This document shows positions 1 to 9,520 of a stretch of DNA of 64,000 bases, in pieces. A model generated the notes under the pieces. That model ran no database searches. It saw nothing but the letters and a program-made list of their open reading frames with translations, and was not told the origin of the DNA. Made by a program: the position numbers and the translations under genes. Origin of the DNA: Xanthomonas fragariae. Its GTDB lineage: Bacteria > Pseudomonadota > Gammaproteobacteria > Xanthomonadales > Xanthomonadaceae. The DNA lies in assembly GCF_900183975.1 (NCBI RefSeq), contig NZ_LT853882.1:4085501-4149500 (forward strand). Direction: 5' to 3'. Numbering within the stretch: position 1 is the first letter of the stretch; each line of letters starts with the position of its first letter.

Positions 1-1
1 A

Positions 2-1033
2 ACGGAGCGTTATGCGTTGCCTATTCTGGCGCCATTGGCTCAGGCATTACAGGCCTCCGGTCACGCGGTGTCGGCCTGGTTCGAGGGCGGTGCACGCGGG
101 CTGGTGATGCCGGGTGTGCACGAGGTCGGCCTGCGCGATGTGCTGGCCTTGCGTCCGCGCGCGGTGTTCAGCGCGGCCAATTGGGTGCCGCCGTTTATTT
201 CGGGCGCCAAGGTGCAGCTCTTCCACGGTTTCAACGTGCAAAAACGCCAAGACAATCGCGGGCATTTCCGCGTGCGCGGCTTATTCGATCTGTATTGCTC
301 GCAAGGTCCGGCCACTACTGCGCCGTTCCGTGCGTTGGCGCAGCGCGAAGGGCATTTCGCGGTGGTTGAAACCGGCTGGCCCAAACTCGACCCGGTGTTC
401 GGCGACGATGGCGGCCGTAGCGCCGCACTGCGCGCGCCAGCCAGCGGTCGCCCAGTGATCCTGTTCGGCTCGACCTTCACCGAGCGCTTGAGCGCTGCGC
501 CGACGCTCTACGATGACATCGCCGCCGATATCGCACGCGGTGCGCATTACTGGCTGCTCACCTTGCACCCCAAGTGCGCACCGGAATTATTTGATCGCTA
601 TCGCGCGCTGGCCGGTGCCAACGCACGTTTTGTCGAGCCCGAACAAGTCATGGCCGCGCAACGTGCGGCCGATGTGCTGGTCTCGGACACCTCATCGATC
701 GTGTCCGAGTTCGTGGTGCAGCACAAACCGGTGGTGACCTTCCGCAACCGGATGCCGCAGCCGCATATGCTCGACTTTCGACAGCCTGGGCATTTGCCGC
801 AGCATCTGGCGCGCGCGCTGGCGCCAGATGCGGAGCTACGCAGCGCGCTGACCAGTTATGCCGACGCGATCCATCCGTATCGCGATGGGCAGTCTTCCGA
901 GCGGGTGGTTGCAGCGACCGAGGATTTCATTGCCGGCAAACTCGGCATGCTGCGGCGCAAGCCGTTGGGTGCGCTATGGCGTGGTCTGCAGATTCGCCGC
1001 GAGCTTGGTTATTGGGGTCCGGCGCAGCGCTGA
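2..1033 (+). CDS. CDP-glycerol:glycerophosphotransferase-family protein, 5' end cut by window edge
   Basis: The reading frame is open from the first in-frame codon of the window and ends in TGA, so the true start lies upstream; the TTG at 17 is only an internal codon. The protein resembles the Glyphos_transf (CDP-glycerol glycerophosphotransferase) family. It has an LFHGFNVQKR stretch (glycosyltransferase-B-like fold, N-terminal half), a central VILFGSTFTERL segment and a C-terminal DVLVSDTSSIVSEFVVQHKPVV motif region typical of the nucleotide-binding half. In other bacteria such enzymes transfer polyol phosphates to cell-surface polymers; in a Gram-negative the substrate is not known, and a surface polysaccharide role is inference. 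The convergent neighbour ends 73 bp downstream. Confidence 0.7.
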   Translation, partial: TERYALPILAPLAQALQASGHAVSAWFEGGARGLVMPGVHEVGLRDVLALRPRAVFSAANWVPPFISGAKVQLFHGFNVQKRQDNRGHFRVRGLFDLYCSQGPATTAPFRALAQREGHFAVVETGWPKLDPVFGDDGGRSAALRAPASGRPVILFGSTFTERLSAAPTLYDDIAADIARGAHYWLLTLHPKCAPELFDRYRALAGANARFVEPEQVMAAQRAADVLVSDTSSIVSEFVVQHKPVVTFRNRMPQPHMLDFRQPGHLPQHLARALAPDAELRSALTSYADAIHPYRDGQSSERVVAATEDFIAGKLGMLRRKPLGALWRGLQIRRELGYWGPAQR

Positions 1034-1105
1034 ACGTGATCAGCGACAACGCGCGTGTCGATATGTTCGCCCCGTACTCATCGCCGACCTGATCATGAAA
1101 GCCGA

Positions 1106-2608
1106 TCACCAACGCAGCTTGCGTCGCGCCAGCGCCGCGTCGAGTTGCGCCTGCAGCGCCTGGGCCTGGGCAAACGGCACAAAGCGCAGCCGCAAGTCTG
1201 GCCCGGTCGGGCTGGCGCCGGCAGTGTCCAGCCAGAGCGTGGCGGTGCCTGACAGGCGATCCAAGGGCGAACGTTGCAGTTGCAGCGCCTGTAATTTGTC
1301 CAGCTCGGCCAGCCGCCACCAGCGCTTCCACCAGCCGCCACGCACGGCCACGTAGCGCGCATCCACCGCATAGCCCATGTGCTGCATTTGGCGATGTGCC
1401 TTGAATGCACTCCACGGCAGCCACAGCAGCAACCACAACGCTTGACTGCCCCAGTGCCAGGCCAGGCCGGCCACCACCGGCGGCAGCAGCAACAGTGTTG
1501 GCAGACTCAATCGCCACCAGCAATGCGTGGCGATTGACTGCCACTGCGCGGGGGGCCAAGCAATGCCGGGCAGCAGGCGCTGCAACAAGGCATCGCAGCG
1601 TTGCGGATCGACGATCGGCGCGAGCTCTTTCAAGGCGCTGCCTTCGTTATCGCCAGAACCAACCACTGCGGTGTCCACACGCAATCGGCGACGGCCGAAC
1701 AGGCGATGCAGGCGGCTTTCGTATAGCGTCCACGACTGGATACGCCGCAACGCAACGCTGCTACGAATACGCGTCAGCAGCCCGCGTTCCACGGTGAGGC
1801 GGCGCTCGGATTCGCTCAGACGAAAGCCGTAGTACTGCGCCGTCGCCAAGGCCACCGACAACGCGCGCATCGCGATCAACACAGCCAAAGAGCCGATTAC
1901 CAGCAGCGCGGCGGTCACTGTGGCGCCCGGATGGATCTGGCTGACATAGCGATACGCCAGCTCGCCGTTGTGTTCGACGAAGTTGGATACCGCACGGCGC
2001 GGAATCATCTGGTAGCTCACACCGAAGCAGGCAGCCACCACCACCATACCGCGATTGGAAATCAGACCCAGCCGGATCACTTCGGCCATCGGCAAGCGCA
2101 GCAAGGTGCTGTCGTCTTCGATCTGCGGTGCAGTGGCATCGGCGTCATTGGCGCGGCGACGGATCAGATCTTCCAGCGCTAATGCCTGGTCCAGCCGCAG
2201 CACGCGCATTTGCGCTTCCGGCTTTCGGCCACCGGCCGATTCCAGCCGCACTTCGGCCACGCCAGCCAACCGATGCAGCAGCGATTGATGCACCACCACG
2301 TTGTGGATGCGGGCGAACGGAATATCGCGCCGGCTGCGTTCCAGCAGGCCGCTACGAATCGCCACGCCATCGGTGCCGATGCGGTAGCGATAGGTGAAGT
2401 AACGCAGCACCGAAATCGCCACCAGTAGCGCGATGACCACACAGGTGGCGATCTGATCGGCGAAATCGCGAGTGCCGTCGCGGCTGCCGAACAGGATCAA
2501 TGCCGCCAGCGGAATCAGGAATTGGCGGATCTGCTGCAGCAACACGAACACCCACGACAACGGATGCAAGCGCTGCTCGTCGCCGCCGCAATGTTCGATG
2601 GCACTCAC
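1106..2608 (-). CDS. bacterial PH-domain membrane protein (YdbT-like)
   Basis: A 500-residue protein starting at a GTG at 2608 that overlaps the stop of the upstream gene (GTGA arrangement), so the two are translationally coupled. Two hydrophobic segments near residues 20-70 are followed by a bPH2-type block with a YRYRIGTDGVAIRSG-like strand and RDIPFARIHNV. The arrangement repeats twice more (YYGFRLSESERRLTVERG; GYAVDARYVAVRGGWWKR), giving three bPH2 units with paired membrane helices. This matches the YdbT architecture. Members are membrane proteins of poorly known function, in Gram-positives linked to bacteriocin resistance; the role here is unknown. A longer open frame running upstream through the neighbour was rejected in favour of the coupled start. 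Confidence 0.8.
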   Translation of the reverse strand: MSAIEHCGGDEQRLHPLSWVFVLLQQIRQFLIPLAALILFGSRDGTRDFADQIATCVVIALLVAISVLRYFTYRYRIGTDGVAIRSGLLERSRRDIPFARIHNVVVHQSLLHRLAGVAEVRLESAGGRKPEAQMRVLRLDQALALEDLIRRRANDADATAPQIEDDSTLLRLPMAEVIRLGLISNRGMVVVAACFGVSYQMIPRRAVSNFVEHNGELAYRYVSQIHPGATVTAALLVIGSLAVLIAMRALSVALATAQYYGFRLSESERRLTVERGLLTRIRSSVALRRIQSWTLYESRLHRLFGRRRLRVDTAVVGSGDNEGSALKELAPIVDPQRCDALLQRLLPGIAWPPAQWQSIATHCWWRLSLPTLLLLPPVVAGLAWHWGSQALWLLLWLPWSAFKAHRQMQHMGYAVDARYVAVRGGWWKRWWRLAELDKLQALQLQRSPLDRLSGTATLWLDTAGASPTGPDLRLRFVPFAQAQALQAQLDAALARRKLRW

Positions 2609-3204
2609 AGCGCATCGTCGTCGTGATCGAGCTGGCGGGCCAGGCGGTCGCGTAAGCGCTCGGCATCGCCCTGATCCAGCCCCGACAGCGCCACCGCGTT
2701 GAGCCGGCTGCCGGCGGTGTGCACCACCAGCGTGGTCAGCTGCGTGGCGCGTTCGATCGGGCCGCGGCGCAAATCCACGTGCTGCACGCGCGAGATCGGA
2801 ATCCGTGTATCGCTTTGCCACAGGTGGCCGCGTTGCAGCGCTAGGCCGTGGGGGTCGAGTTTCCAATGGGTGAGCCGATGCCGTTTGACTGCGAACCAGG
2901 CACCCAGCAGCGCAGCGCCCAGGGTCAGGCCGAGCATCGCCGGCCAATAGTGCCAGGCGTGCAGCACCGTGACCGTCACGCCGGCCGCGAACAGGCTCAT
3001 GCATCCGCCGCCGAGCGCGCCGTTGAGCGCCGCCACATAAGCGCCGCGTCTCGGTAGCGATTGCCACTGCGTGTGGTTCACAGCCTGCGCCTCTGCCGGA
3101 GCAGGGTGGACGATGACGTCGGGGGGCGGCGGTGGAGCGTCGTGCACAAGGCGGGCCTGCAGAAGCGGTTCGCAAGCATAGCCGGCTGCCAGGTGAGCGC
3201 GCAT
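2605..3204 (-). CDS. bacterial PH-domain membrane protein (YdbS-like)
   Basis: A 199-residue protein. A proline-rich N-terminus (PPPPPD) is followed by two membrane helices at about residues 55-105, then one bPH2 domain beginning KLDPHGLALQRGHLWQSDTRIP and continuing with RVQHVDLRRGPIERATQLTTLVVHTAG. YdbS and YdbT are normally encoded side by side and probably form one membrane complex; here the stop overlaps the downstream GTG by 4 bp. The 248 bp between this gene and ribA hold nothing I can assign. Confidence 0.8.
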   Translation of the reverse strand: MRAHLAAGYACEPLLQARLVHDAPPPPPDVIVHPAPAEAQAVNHTQWQSLPRRGAYVAALNGALGGGCMSLFAAGVTVTVLHAWHYWPAMLGLTLGAALLGAWFAVKRHRLTHWKLDPHGLALQRGHLWQSDTRIPISRVQHVDLRRGPIERATQLTTLVVHTAGSRLNAVALSGLDQGDAERLRDRLARQLDHDDDAL

Positions 3205-3452
3205 CCGGTGCAGGCAGCCTTACTCCACCGATGCCTGGGTGTCCTGGACGCACGCTGCTCGCTGTGCAGGCAGCGTAAGAAGCGGCGTAAGAAAACGCAC
3301 GCGGGCAGGCGGTGAGCGGGCCTGACAGAGGCCGCGCCACCATTCGGCACGTGCACTCGGGCTGAACAATGGCAACTGCCACAGATACGCTGCAGGTTGT
3401 GCAACTGGTCCACGCTTATCGGCAAGGTGCTGACGACGATGCCGGAGCGAGC

Positions 3453-4586
3453 TTACCGAGCCGCCAAGAGCAGTGCGTCCACATCCAGCGCATGCCCGGC
3501 GCGCGCTGACTTTGTGCGCAGGTACTGTTCGTTTTCGGCGGTGACATCGCCGGTGATCGGGATGCGGTCTTCGACCGCGATGCCGGCCGCGCGCAGGCGT
3601 TCGGCTTTGGCGGGGTTGTTGGTCAATAAACGGATTCGGCTGATGCCCAGGCCACGCAACATCGCGACCGCGCTGCCGTAGCGGCGCTCGTCCGAGCCGA
3701 AACCCAGTTGCGCATCGGCATCGATGGTATCCAGGCCTGCATGCTGATAGCCGTAGGCACGCATCTTGGCGGCGATGCCGGTGCCGCGGCCTTCCTGGTC
3801 CAGATACAGCAGCACACCGCCGCCAAGCTCTTTTAACTTGGCCAGACCATGCCGTAGCTGGTCGCCGCAATCGCATTTGAGCGAGCCGAACAAATCGCCG
3901 GTCAGGCATGACGAGTGCACGCGCACCGGCACCGCGGCCTTCAGGTCCGGCTGGCCGACCACGATCGCTACCTGGTCGCGCTGCGCAACGCCGCCGCGGA
4001 ACACCACAAATTCGCTCAAGCCCAGGCCGCGCAACGGCACCGATGTGCGGGTCACCAGTTCGTAGCCGGCCGCCGCGGATTTGGCGCAGCCGGTGCCTAG
4101 GTCGTCCAGCGCCAGCGATTGGCAGCCGGCGAAGGCGGCATGGTCGTCTGCGTCGCGCAGGTCAACGGCCAGCATCGCCGGCAGTAGCAATCCCAGCCGC
4201 GCGATCTCCACCGCGCCTGCGTCAAGCGCGTCGCCGGGCGTCCACTGCGTCGGTACCGGGGTATCGCGCAGATAGGCCAGCGCGGCAAGTTGCTCGTAGC
4301 TGTGCTCGACCAGGTCGACGCGCGCACCTTGCGGCGCGCTCAATCCCAGTACCTGGGCGCGGGTGGGTGTAACAAACAGGTAGTAGCAACCCTGCGCGGC
4401 GCGTGCGAATGCCGCAAACGACTGCGCCGTGCTGCTGTCTAACGCCAGCACCGCGCGCGCCTGCCCGTGAGCCGCGGTCAGCAGCACTGGGCGGCCGGCG
4501 CGCAGTTCAGAGGCGGCGCGCTCACAGCGGATTGCCGCCGGGTCGCCGAAGGCTTGTGCGTTGGGGGAGGGGACGGGGCTGCTCAT
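3453..4586 (-). CDS. ribA: GTP cyclohydrolase II
   Basis: Converts GTP to 2,5-diamino-6-ribosylamino-4(3H)-pyrimidinone 5'-phosphate, formate and pyrophosphate, the first step of riboflavin synthesis. The zinc-binding signature C-x10-C-x-C is visible at about residues 227-240 (SSCLTGDLFGSLKCDCGDQL), followed by the catalytic DQEGRGTG loop and the R-LLTNNPAK-region near the C-terminus. At 377 residues it is much longer than the roughly 200-residue E. coli enzyme. The extra N-terminal ~170 residues lack a recognisable dihydroxybutanone-phosphate synthase active site, so they may be a degenerate RibB-like domain. The gene stands alone. The 224 bp between its start and the divergent acetyltransferase show no FMN-riboswitch-like fold that I could recognise by eye. 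Confidence 0.9.
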   Translation of the reverse strand: MSSPVPSPNAQAFGDPAAIRCERAASELRAGRPVLLTAAHGQARAVLALDSSTAQSFAAFARAAQGCYYLFVTPTRAQVLGLSAPQGARVDLVEHSYEQLAALAYLRDTPVPTQWTPGDALDAGAVEIARLGLLLPAMLAVDLRDADDHAAFAGCQSLALDDLGTGCAKSAAAGYELVTRTSVPLRGLGLSEFVVFRGGVAQRDQVAIVVGQPDLKAAVPVRVHSSCLTGDLFGSLKCDCGDQLRHGLAKLKELGGGVLLYLDQEGRGTGIAAKMRAYGYQHAGLDTIDADAQLGFGSDERRYGSAVAMLRGLGISRIRLLTNNPAKAERLRAAGIAVEDRIPITGDVTAENEQYLRTKSARAGHALDVDALLLAAR

Positions 4587-4810
4587 GCACGACTCCAGAT
4601 GGGGATTGCCACGGCCGCTTCAAGGCGGCCGCAGCCGCGGCCATGACGTGATCGCGCGTGCCATTGTCGCGTGGTTGGCAACAGGCAGTCGCCACGACCG
4701 GGTAGAACGCTGCATCCAGCGGCTGCAGATTGGGTGGCGGTACAGATTGGATGGCAGCCGCGTTGTTGATCGCCCGGCAATGCTTTTTAATCAAACGACT
4801 GCCATAGCTG

Positions 4811-5341
4811 ATGGATCCCATGCATCTCATCGATTGCAGCGAAGCGCGTCATGCCAGTGCCATTCTGGACATCTTCAACGATGCCATCGCCCATTCGACC
4901 GCGCTCTACGACTACCGGCAGCGGCCGCCGGAGAGCATGGTCGGCTGGTTTGCTACCAAGCGCGCGGCTGGCTTTCCGGTGATCGGGGTCGAGGACGCCG
5001 ACGGCACTTTGATGGGCTTCGCCAGCTACGGTACGTTTCGCGCCTGGCCGGCGTTCAAGTACAGCGTCGAGCATTCGATCTACATGCATCGCGATCATCG
5101 CGGCAAAGGGCTGGGGCGGACTTTGCTGCAGGGCTTGATCGCTGCGGCAGAAAAACATGGGGTGCACGTGCTGGTTGGCGGCATCGATACCAGCAATCAG
5201 GCGAGCATCGCCTTGCACGAACAGCTCGGCTTTACCCATGCCGGCACCTTGCGCGAGGCCGGTTTCAAGTTCGGTCGCTGGCTGGACCTGGCGTTTTATC
5301 AGCGGATTTTGACCACGCCGAGCGATCCGCACGACGATTGA
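4811..5341 (+). CDS. GNAT N-acetyltransferase, phosphinothricin-acetyltransferase type
   Basis: A 176-residue cytosolic enzyme expected to transfer acetyl from acetyl-CoA to an amino group. The N-terminal IFNDAIAHSTALYDYRQRPPES stretch is characteristic of the Pat/Bar/MnaT group; the acetyl-CoA pyrophosphate loop HRGKGLGRTLL lies at about residues 96-106; GGIDTSNQASIALHEQLGF follows. In chromosomal members the physiological substrate is often methionine sulfoximine or a related amino acid analogue; the substrate here is not visible. A second in-frame ATG at 4820 is equally plausible because neither start has a strong ribosome-binding site. Confidence 0.82.
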   Translation: MDPMHLIDCSEARHASAILDIFNDAIAHSTALYDYRQRPPESMVGWFATKRAAGFPVIGVEDADGTLMGFASYGTFRAWPAFKYSVEHSIYMHRDHRGKGLGRTLLQGLIAAAEKHGVHVLVGGIDTSNQASIALHEQLGFTHAGTLREAGFKFGRWLDLAFYQRILTTPSDPHDD

Positions 5342-5407
5342 ATGTTCGGTGGTCGTTGCCGACGCCGACGCGGCGCGTTGCGTCATCGGACCTGCCTTCA
5401 GCCGGAG

Positions 5408-6322
5408 TCAGTGCGGGTGCCGCTCCGTTGCATAGGGATTGGCCTGGCCACTGCCCGGCGGGCGCAGCGTGTAGCGCTTGTAGGTCCACTGATATTGCGC
5501 CGGGTCGCGCCGGGCGATCTGCTCGATCCCCGCGTTAAGCGCACTGGCCGCGCGCACCGGGTCCGGGTCGGCTACCGCCGGGTCGGCCGGTTGTACATGT
5601 AGTGCGAACTGCAGGTCTGCATCGGCACGTTCGCACCAGCCGTACAGCACGATCGCGCCGGTACGTTCGGCGAGCCGGTTGACCAGCGTCATCGTCAGGG
5701 CCGGAATGCCGAAAAACGGCGCGAACACGCCATCGCCCATCTTGGGCTGCTGGTCGGGCAGAATGCCGACCGCGCCACCTTCTTTCAGCACTTTGAACAG
5801 CTGCCGCACCGCCGGGCCTTCGGCACGTACCTGGCGCACGTTGTCGCCACCGCGTGCCAGTTGCAGGAAGCCGTCCACCGCCTCGGACTCCGGCGGGCGG
5901 TACACGATCGCGATCGGCCCGCGCTCGGACAACCACTGATTGAGCAGTTCCCAATTGCCGAAGTGCGGCGCGGCCACGATCACCCCACGCCCGGAAGCCA
6001 GCGCCGCGTCGTAGAGCTCCTGGCCGTTGCGTTGCAGCCGCACCAGATTGTCGGCAGGCGGGCGGGTCCAGGTGCGCAGCACTTCCAGCGTCTGGCGCGC
6101 CGTCGATTGCAGGACTTGGGCATGCAACTGCGCGCGCTGTTCGGCGCTCAGTTCCGGATACGCCAACTTCAGATTGCGACGTGCCACGCGGGCCTCGCGT
6201 GCATTGAGCTTGCGCCAGCTCCAGGCCAGTGTGTCGGCCACGCGTTTGAGCAGCGGCCACGGCAGGCGGCCTACGATGGCGGCGGTGGCGTAAAGCAGAC
6301 GAGCGCGAACATCAGGTTTCAT
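5408..6322 (-). CDS. lipid A biosynthesis lauroyl/myristoyl acyltransferase (LpxL/HtrB family)
   Basis: A 304-residue inner-membrane-associated acyltransferase adding a secondary acyl chain to lipid A. The catalytic H-x4-E motif is at residues 120-125 (HFGNWE), followed by [10 protein letters not shown] and GILPDQQP, both conserved in the family. The ATG at 6322 gives the normal N-terminus ([15 protein letters not shown], a hydrophobic anchor). An upstream in-frame extension to 6463 overlaps dtd and was rejected. Two or more LpxL paralogues are usual in this lineage, so I do not assign the exact acyl specificity. It is divergent from dtd with about 100 bp between starts. Confidence 0.85.
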   Translation of the reverse strand: MKPDVRARLLYATAAIVGRLPWPLLKRVADTLAWSWRKLNAREARVARRNLKLAYPELSAEQRAQLHAQVLQSTARQTLEVLRTWTRPPADNLVRLQRNGQELYDAALASGRGVIVAAPHFGNWELLNQWLSERGPIAIVYRPPESEAVDGFLQLARGGDNVRQVRAEGPAVRQLFKVLKEGGAVGILPDQQPKMGDGVFAPFFGIPALTMTLVNRLAERTGAIVLYGWCERADADLQFALHVQPADPAVADPDPVRAASALNAGIEQIARRDPAQYQWTYKRYTLRPPGSGQANPYATERHPH

Positions 6323-6422
6323 CGGCGCAATTCTAAACAGCGCGGCCGGGGAAGGCCCGCGCGTGACAGCGCCAGGAGCGCTGGGCATGCTGCGCGGCAC
6401 AGTTTGCTCACCAGGAATGTCG

Positions 6423-6863
6423 ATGCTTGCACTGATCCAACGCGTCACCCGGGCCTCGGTCACGGTCGATGCGCAGACCGTCGGTCAGATCGGCCCCGGG
6501 CTGCTGGCTCTGGTCGGCGTCGAGCCCGGCGACAACGGCGCGCAGATCCGGCGCTTGGCCGAGCGCATGCTCGGCTACCGCGTGTTCGCTGACGACGCCG
6601 GCAAAATGAACCGCTCGCTCACCGACACCACTGGTGACCTGCTGTTGGTCAGTCAGTTCACGCTGGCCGCCGACACTAGCTCCGGCAACCGGCCTGGTTT
6701 CAGCACCGCCGCACCGCCGCAGGAGGCTGAACAGGCATTCAATCAATTGGTGGCGATTTGTCGCGAAATACATCGCGGCGGGGTGGAAACCGGGCGCTTC
6801 GGTGCCCATATGGTTATCGACCTAGCCAACGATGGCCCGGTGACCTTCCTTCTCAGACCCTAG
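6423..6863 (+). CDS. dtd: D-aminoacyl-tRNA deacylase
   Basis: Removes D-amino acids mis-charged onto tRNA; a cytosolic homodimer. The 146-residue length matches the family. Visible motifs: N-terminal [15 protein letters not shown], the SQFTLAAD signature at residues 77-84, GNRPGF just after it, and the C-terminal NDGPVTFLL Gly-cisPro motif. The start at 6423 is chosen because an AGGA sits at 6413-6416 with good spacing and the N-terminus then begins exactly like other Dtd proteins; an in-frame ATG at 6417 would place the ribosome-binding site against the start codon. Confidence 0.93.
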   Translation: MLALIQRVTRASVTVDAQTVGQIGPGLLALVGVEPGDNGAQIRRLAERMLGYRVFADDAGKMNRSLTDTTGDLLLVSQFTLAADTSSGNRPGFSTAAPPQEAEQAFNQLVAICREIHRGGVETGRFGAHMVIDLANDGPVTFLLRP

Positions 6864-6915
6864 CCAACGCTGCACCAGCGGTCTCGTCTTGAACCCGGCA
6901 GACGGGACTTCACGC

Positions 6916-6924
6916 TGGTATAAT
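6916..6924 (+). promoter_or_regulatory. candidate extended -10 promoter of rpoD
   Basis: TGGTATAAT contains a perfect TATAAT at 6919-6924 preceded by the TGn of an extended -10 element, 45 bp before the rpoD ATG. No good -35 hexamer lies at 16-18 bp; a TTGAAC at 6889 is 24 bp away, too far. This fits a promoter relying on the extended -10. Confidence 0.55.
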
Positions 6925-6968
6925 GCTAGGTCTTCTTTCCAATCTCAAAGCCGGTGGCGCGAGTACTC

Positions 6969-8846
6969 ATGGCCAACGAACGTCCTGCCCAGCAATCCGA
7001 CATCAAGCTACTGATCAGCAAGGGCCTGGAACAGGGCTATCTGACCTACGCCGAAGTCAATGACCATCTGCCCGACGACTTGGTCGACCCGGAGCAGATC
7101 GAAGACATCATCAGCATGATCAACGGCATGGGCATCGACGTCCATGAAGTTGCGCCTGATGCTGAAACTCTGTTGCTCAACGCTGGCAACAGCGGCAATC
7201 GCGAGGTTGACGACACCGCAGCCGAAGAAGCTGCCGCCGCGCTGACCGCGCTCGATACCGAAGGTGGCCGCACCACCGACCCGGTGCGCATGTACATGCG
7301 CGAGATGGGGACGGTCGAGCTGCTGACCCGCGAAGGCGAAATCGCCATCGCAAAGCGCATCGAAGAAGGCCTGAGCCAGGTCCAGGCAGCACTGGGCGTA
7401 TTCCCGCTGTCGACCGAAATGCTGCTGGCCCATTACGAAGCGCATAAGGAAGGTAAGAAGCGTCTGGCCGAGATCGTGGTCGGCTTCAACGACCTGATCG
7501 AAGAAGCTGATGCGGCCGCCACCGCGCTGGCGGCTGCTGGCCCCGTCGCCGCTGCCGATGACGAAGCGGTAGAAGACGACGATGACGACGACGGCGATGA
7601 CGACGCTGCCGAAGAAGAGGCCGGCCCGACCGGTCCGGACCCGGTGGAAGTCGCAACGCGCATGGAGAACTTGGCCAACGAATACGCCAAGTTCAAGAAG
7701 ATCCATGCCAAGAACGGCACCGAGCACAAGCTGGTGGTCAAGGCGCGCGAAGACATGGCCGCCATTTTCACCACGCTCAAGCTGCCGCTGCCGTTGACCG
7801 ACGCGCTGGTCACCCAGCTGCGTGGCGTGGTCAACGGCATCAAGGATCACGAGCGCAAGGTGCTACACCTGGCAACGACTGTGGCTCGCATGCCGCGCAA
7901 GGATTTCATTCGTTCCTGGGAAGGCAATCAGACCAACCTGGAATGGGTGGAGGACGCACTCAAGCGCAAGCAAAAGTGGTCGTCGGCACTGCGCGACGTC
8001 AAGGATCAGATCGTGTCCGACCAGCAGGGCTTGATCGAGATGGAGAAGGCTAGCTACTTGACCCTGGCCGAGATCAAAGAGATCAGCCGCGCGATGGCCT
8101 ATGGCGAAGCCAAGGCACGCAAGGCCAAGAAGGAAATGATCGAAGCCAACCTGCGTCTGGTCATCTCGATCTCCAAGAAGTACACCAACCGCGGCCTGCA
8201 GTTCCTCGACCTCATCCAGGAAGGCAACATCGGCCTGATGAAAGCCGTGGACAAGTTCGATTACCTTCGCGGTTTCAAGTTCTCGACGTATGCAACGTGG
8301 TGGATCCGTCAGGCCATCACCCGTTCGATCGCCGATCAGGCGCGCACCATTCGTATTCCGGTGCACATGATCGAAACGATCAACAAATTGAACCGCATTT
8401 CCCGTCAGATGCTCCAGCAGTTCGGCCGCGAGGCCACGCCGGAGGAACTGGCCAAGGAAATGGACATGCCCGAGGACAAGATCCGCAAGGTGATGAAAAT
8501 CGCCAAGGAGCCGATTTCGATGGAAACCCCGATCGGCGACGACGAGGATTCACATCTGGGCGACTTCATCGAGGACACCAATGTGGAGTCCCCGATCGAC
8601 AACACTACCAACATCAATCTCTCCGAGACGGTGCGTGACGTGTTGGCTGGTCTGACCCCGCGCGAAGCCAAGGTGCTGCGGATGCGCTTCGGTATCGATA
8701 TGAATACCGATCACACGCTGGAAGAAGTCGGCAAGCAGTTCGACGTTACTCGCGAGCGAATTCGTCAGATAGAGGCCAAGGCGTTGCGCAAGCTGCGCCA
8801 CCCGAGCCGTTCAGAACAACTGCGCTCGTTCCTGGATATCGACTGA
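6969..8846 (+). CDS. rpoD: RNA polymerase primary sigma factor RpoD (sigma-70)
   Basis: The housekeeping sigma factor that brings RNA polymerase to most promoters. At 625 residues it has region 1.1 at the N-terminus, region 1.2/2 ([18 protein letters not shown] near residue 393; [16 protein letters not shown] near 437), region 3 ([14 protein letters not shown]) and a complete region 4.2 helix-turn-helix ([20 protein letters not shown]) near the C-terminus. The non-conserved region between 1.2 and 2.1 contains an extremely acidic run at about residues 198-218 (mostly D and E). The ATG at 6969 is preferred over a GTG five codons upstream because family members begin MANERPAQQ. Transcribed alone from the extended -10 promoter. 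Confidence 0.97.
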   Translation: MANERPAQQSDIKLLISKGLEQGYLTYAEVNDHLPDDLVDPEQIEDIISMINGMGIDVHEVAPDAETLLLNAGNSGNREVDDTAAEEAAAALTALDTEGGRTTDPVRMYMREMGTVELLTREGEIAIAKRIEEGLSQVQAALGVFPLSTEMLLAHYEAHKEGKKRLAEIVVGFNDLIEEADAAATALAAAGPVAAADDEAVEDDDDDDGDDDAAEEEAGPTGPDPVEVATRMENLANEYAKFKKIHAKNGTEHKLVVKAREDMAAIFTTLKLPLPLTDALVTQLRGVVNGIKDHERKVLHLATTVARMPRKDFIRSWEGNQTNLEWVEDALKRKQKWSSALRDVKDQIVSDQQGLIEMEKASYLTLAEIKEISRAMAYGEAKARKAKKEMIEANLRLVISISKKYTNRGLQFLDLIQEGNIGLMKAVDKFDYLRGFKFSTYATWWIRQAITRSIADQARTIRIPVHMIETINKLNRISRQMLQQFGREATPEELAKEMDMPEDKIRKVMKIAKEPISMETPIGDDEDSHLGDFIEDTNVESPIDNTTNINLSETVRDVLAGLTPREAKVLRMRFGIDMNTDHTLEEVGKQFDVTRERIRQIEAKALRKLRHPSRSEQLRSFLDID

Positions 8847-8877
8847 CACCACAGTTTCAGTCGTGCTGCGATCACTC

Positions 8878-8903
8878 AACAGCCCCGCACTCGCTGGGTT
8901 GTT
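8878..8903 (+). terminator. possible terminator hairpin after rpoD
   Basis: AACAGCCC ... GGGTTGTT can pair over eight positions (one G-U) around a 10-nt loop, 31 bp after the rpoD stop. No clear T-run follows, so intrinsic termination is uncertain. Confidence 0.35.
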
Positions 8904-9109
8904 GGGTTATGGGCGAAGCGGTTAGCTGTGTTTGATCAGTCATCACAGTAGGGCACGACCGTCGGGGGTGGCATGGGTGCAGCGGACTTTACGCATCGGC
9001 GACGAACCAACACGGCGCCGCAGCATTGGACGGCGGTTTCTTCCAAGCTCACGTTGCGTTTTGGCCACGACTTCTAAGTTGGTGGACGAATGGAAACGGG
9101 ATCGTCTTT

Positions 9110-9355
9110 ATGAGTAGGCAAAGCCGCTTTGAAACCACCAAATACCGCGAGCATGAGATCCGCGTCCGCGCCGCGCAAGTAGCCCCGGACGCCAAGTGGA
9201 CGCTATGGGTCGACGTCTATGCCCTCAGCGGCGAGCGCCAGCCGCGCATCGGCGGCCAGGAGCCGAGTTGGGAGACCTATCAAGATGCCATTGCGCATGG
9301 GTTTGGTGTAGGTAAGCGGTTGATCGATGCGCAGCTTGAGATGGCGAATGCGTGA
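9110..9355 (+). CDS. small conserved-looking hypothetical protein (81 aa)
   Basis: I do not recognise a family. The 81-residue product is charged, with no signal or membrane segment, and begins MSRQSRFETTKYREHEIRVRAAQ. It reads like a compact antiparallel strand plus a C-terminal helix (VGKRLIDAQLEMANA). Codon use is like the neighbouring core genes, which supports its being real. The ATG at 9110 is chosen because the upstream in-frame extension is not protein-like. It sits alone between rpoD and the IS4 remnant. Confidence 0.55.
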   Translation: MSRQSRFETTKYREHEIRVRAAQVAPDAKWTLWVDVYALSGERQPRIGGQEPSWETYQDAIAHGFGVGKRLIDAQLEMANA

Positions 9356-9520
9356 CGGGCTGCGATTTGAGATTTGTGGATTCAGGATTGCAGAGCTTAG
9401 GTTTCTTGGCAAACTCGGGCCATGCACCGCAGGCAATCCGATACGCGAGTCCGCTTCGTTCGATGCTTTAGTCAGCCATCAACTGATGGGTTGGTGTGTT
9501 GAGCGCTCAAAAAGTCCAGC

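Noticed and set aside
1106..3382. A single 758-codon frame spanning both PH-domain genes
   Set aside because: The N-terminal part is not protein-like and overlaps the well-formed YdbS-like gene; the GTG at 2608 overlapping that gene's stop is the natural start.
4587..4810. FMN riboswitch upstream of ribA
   Set aside because: I looked for the conserved RFN element blocks and did not find them; GC-rich inverted repeats here do not match.
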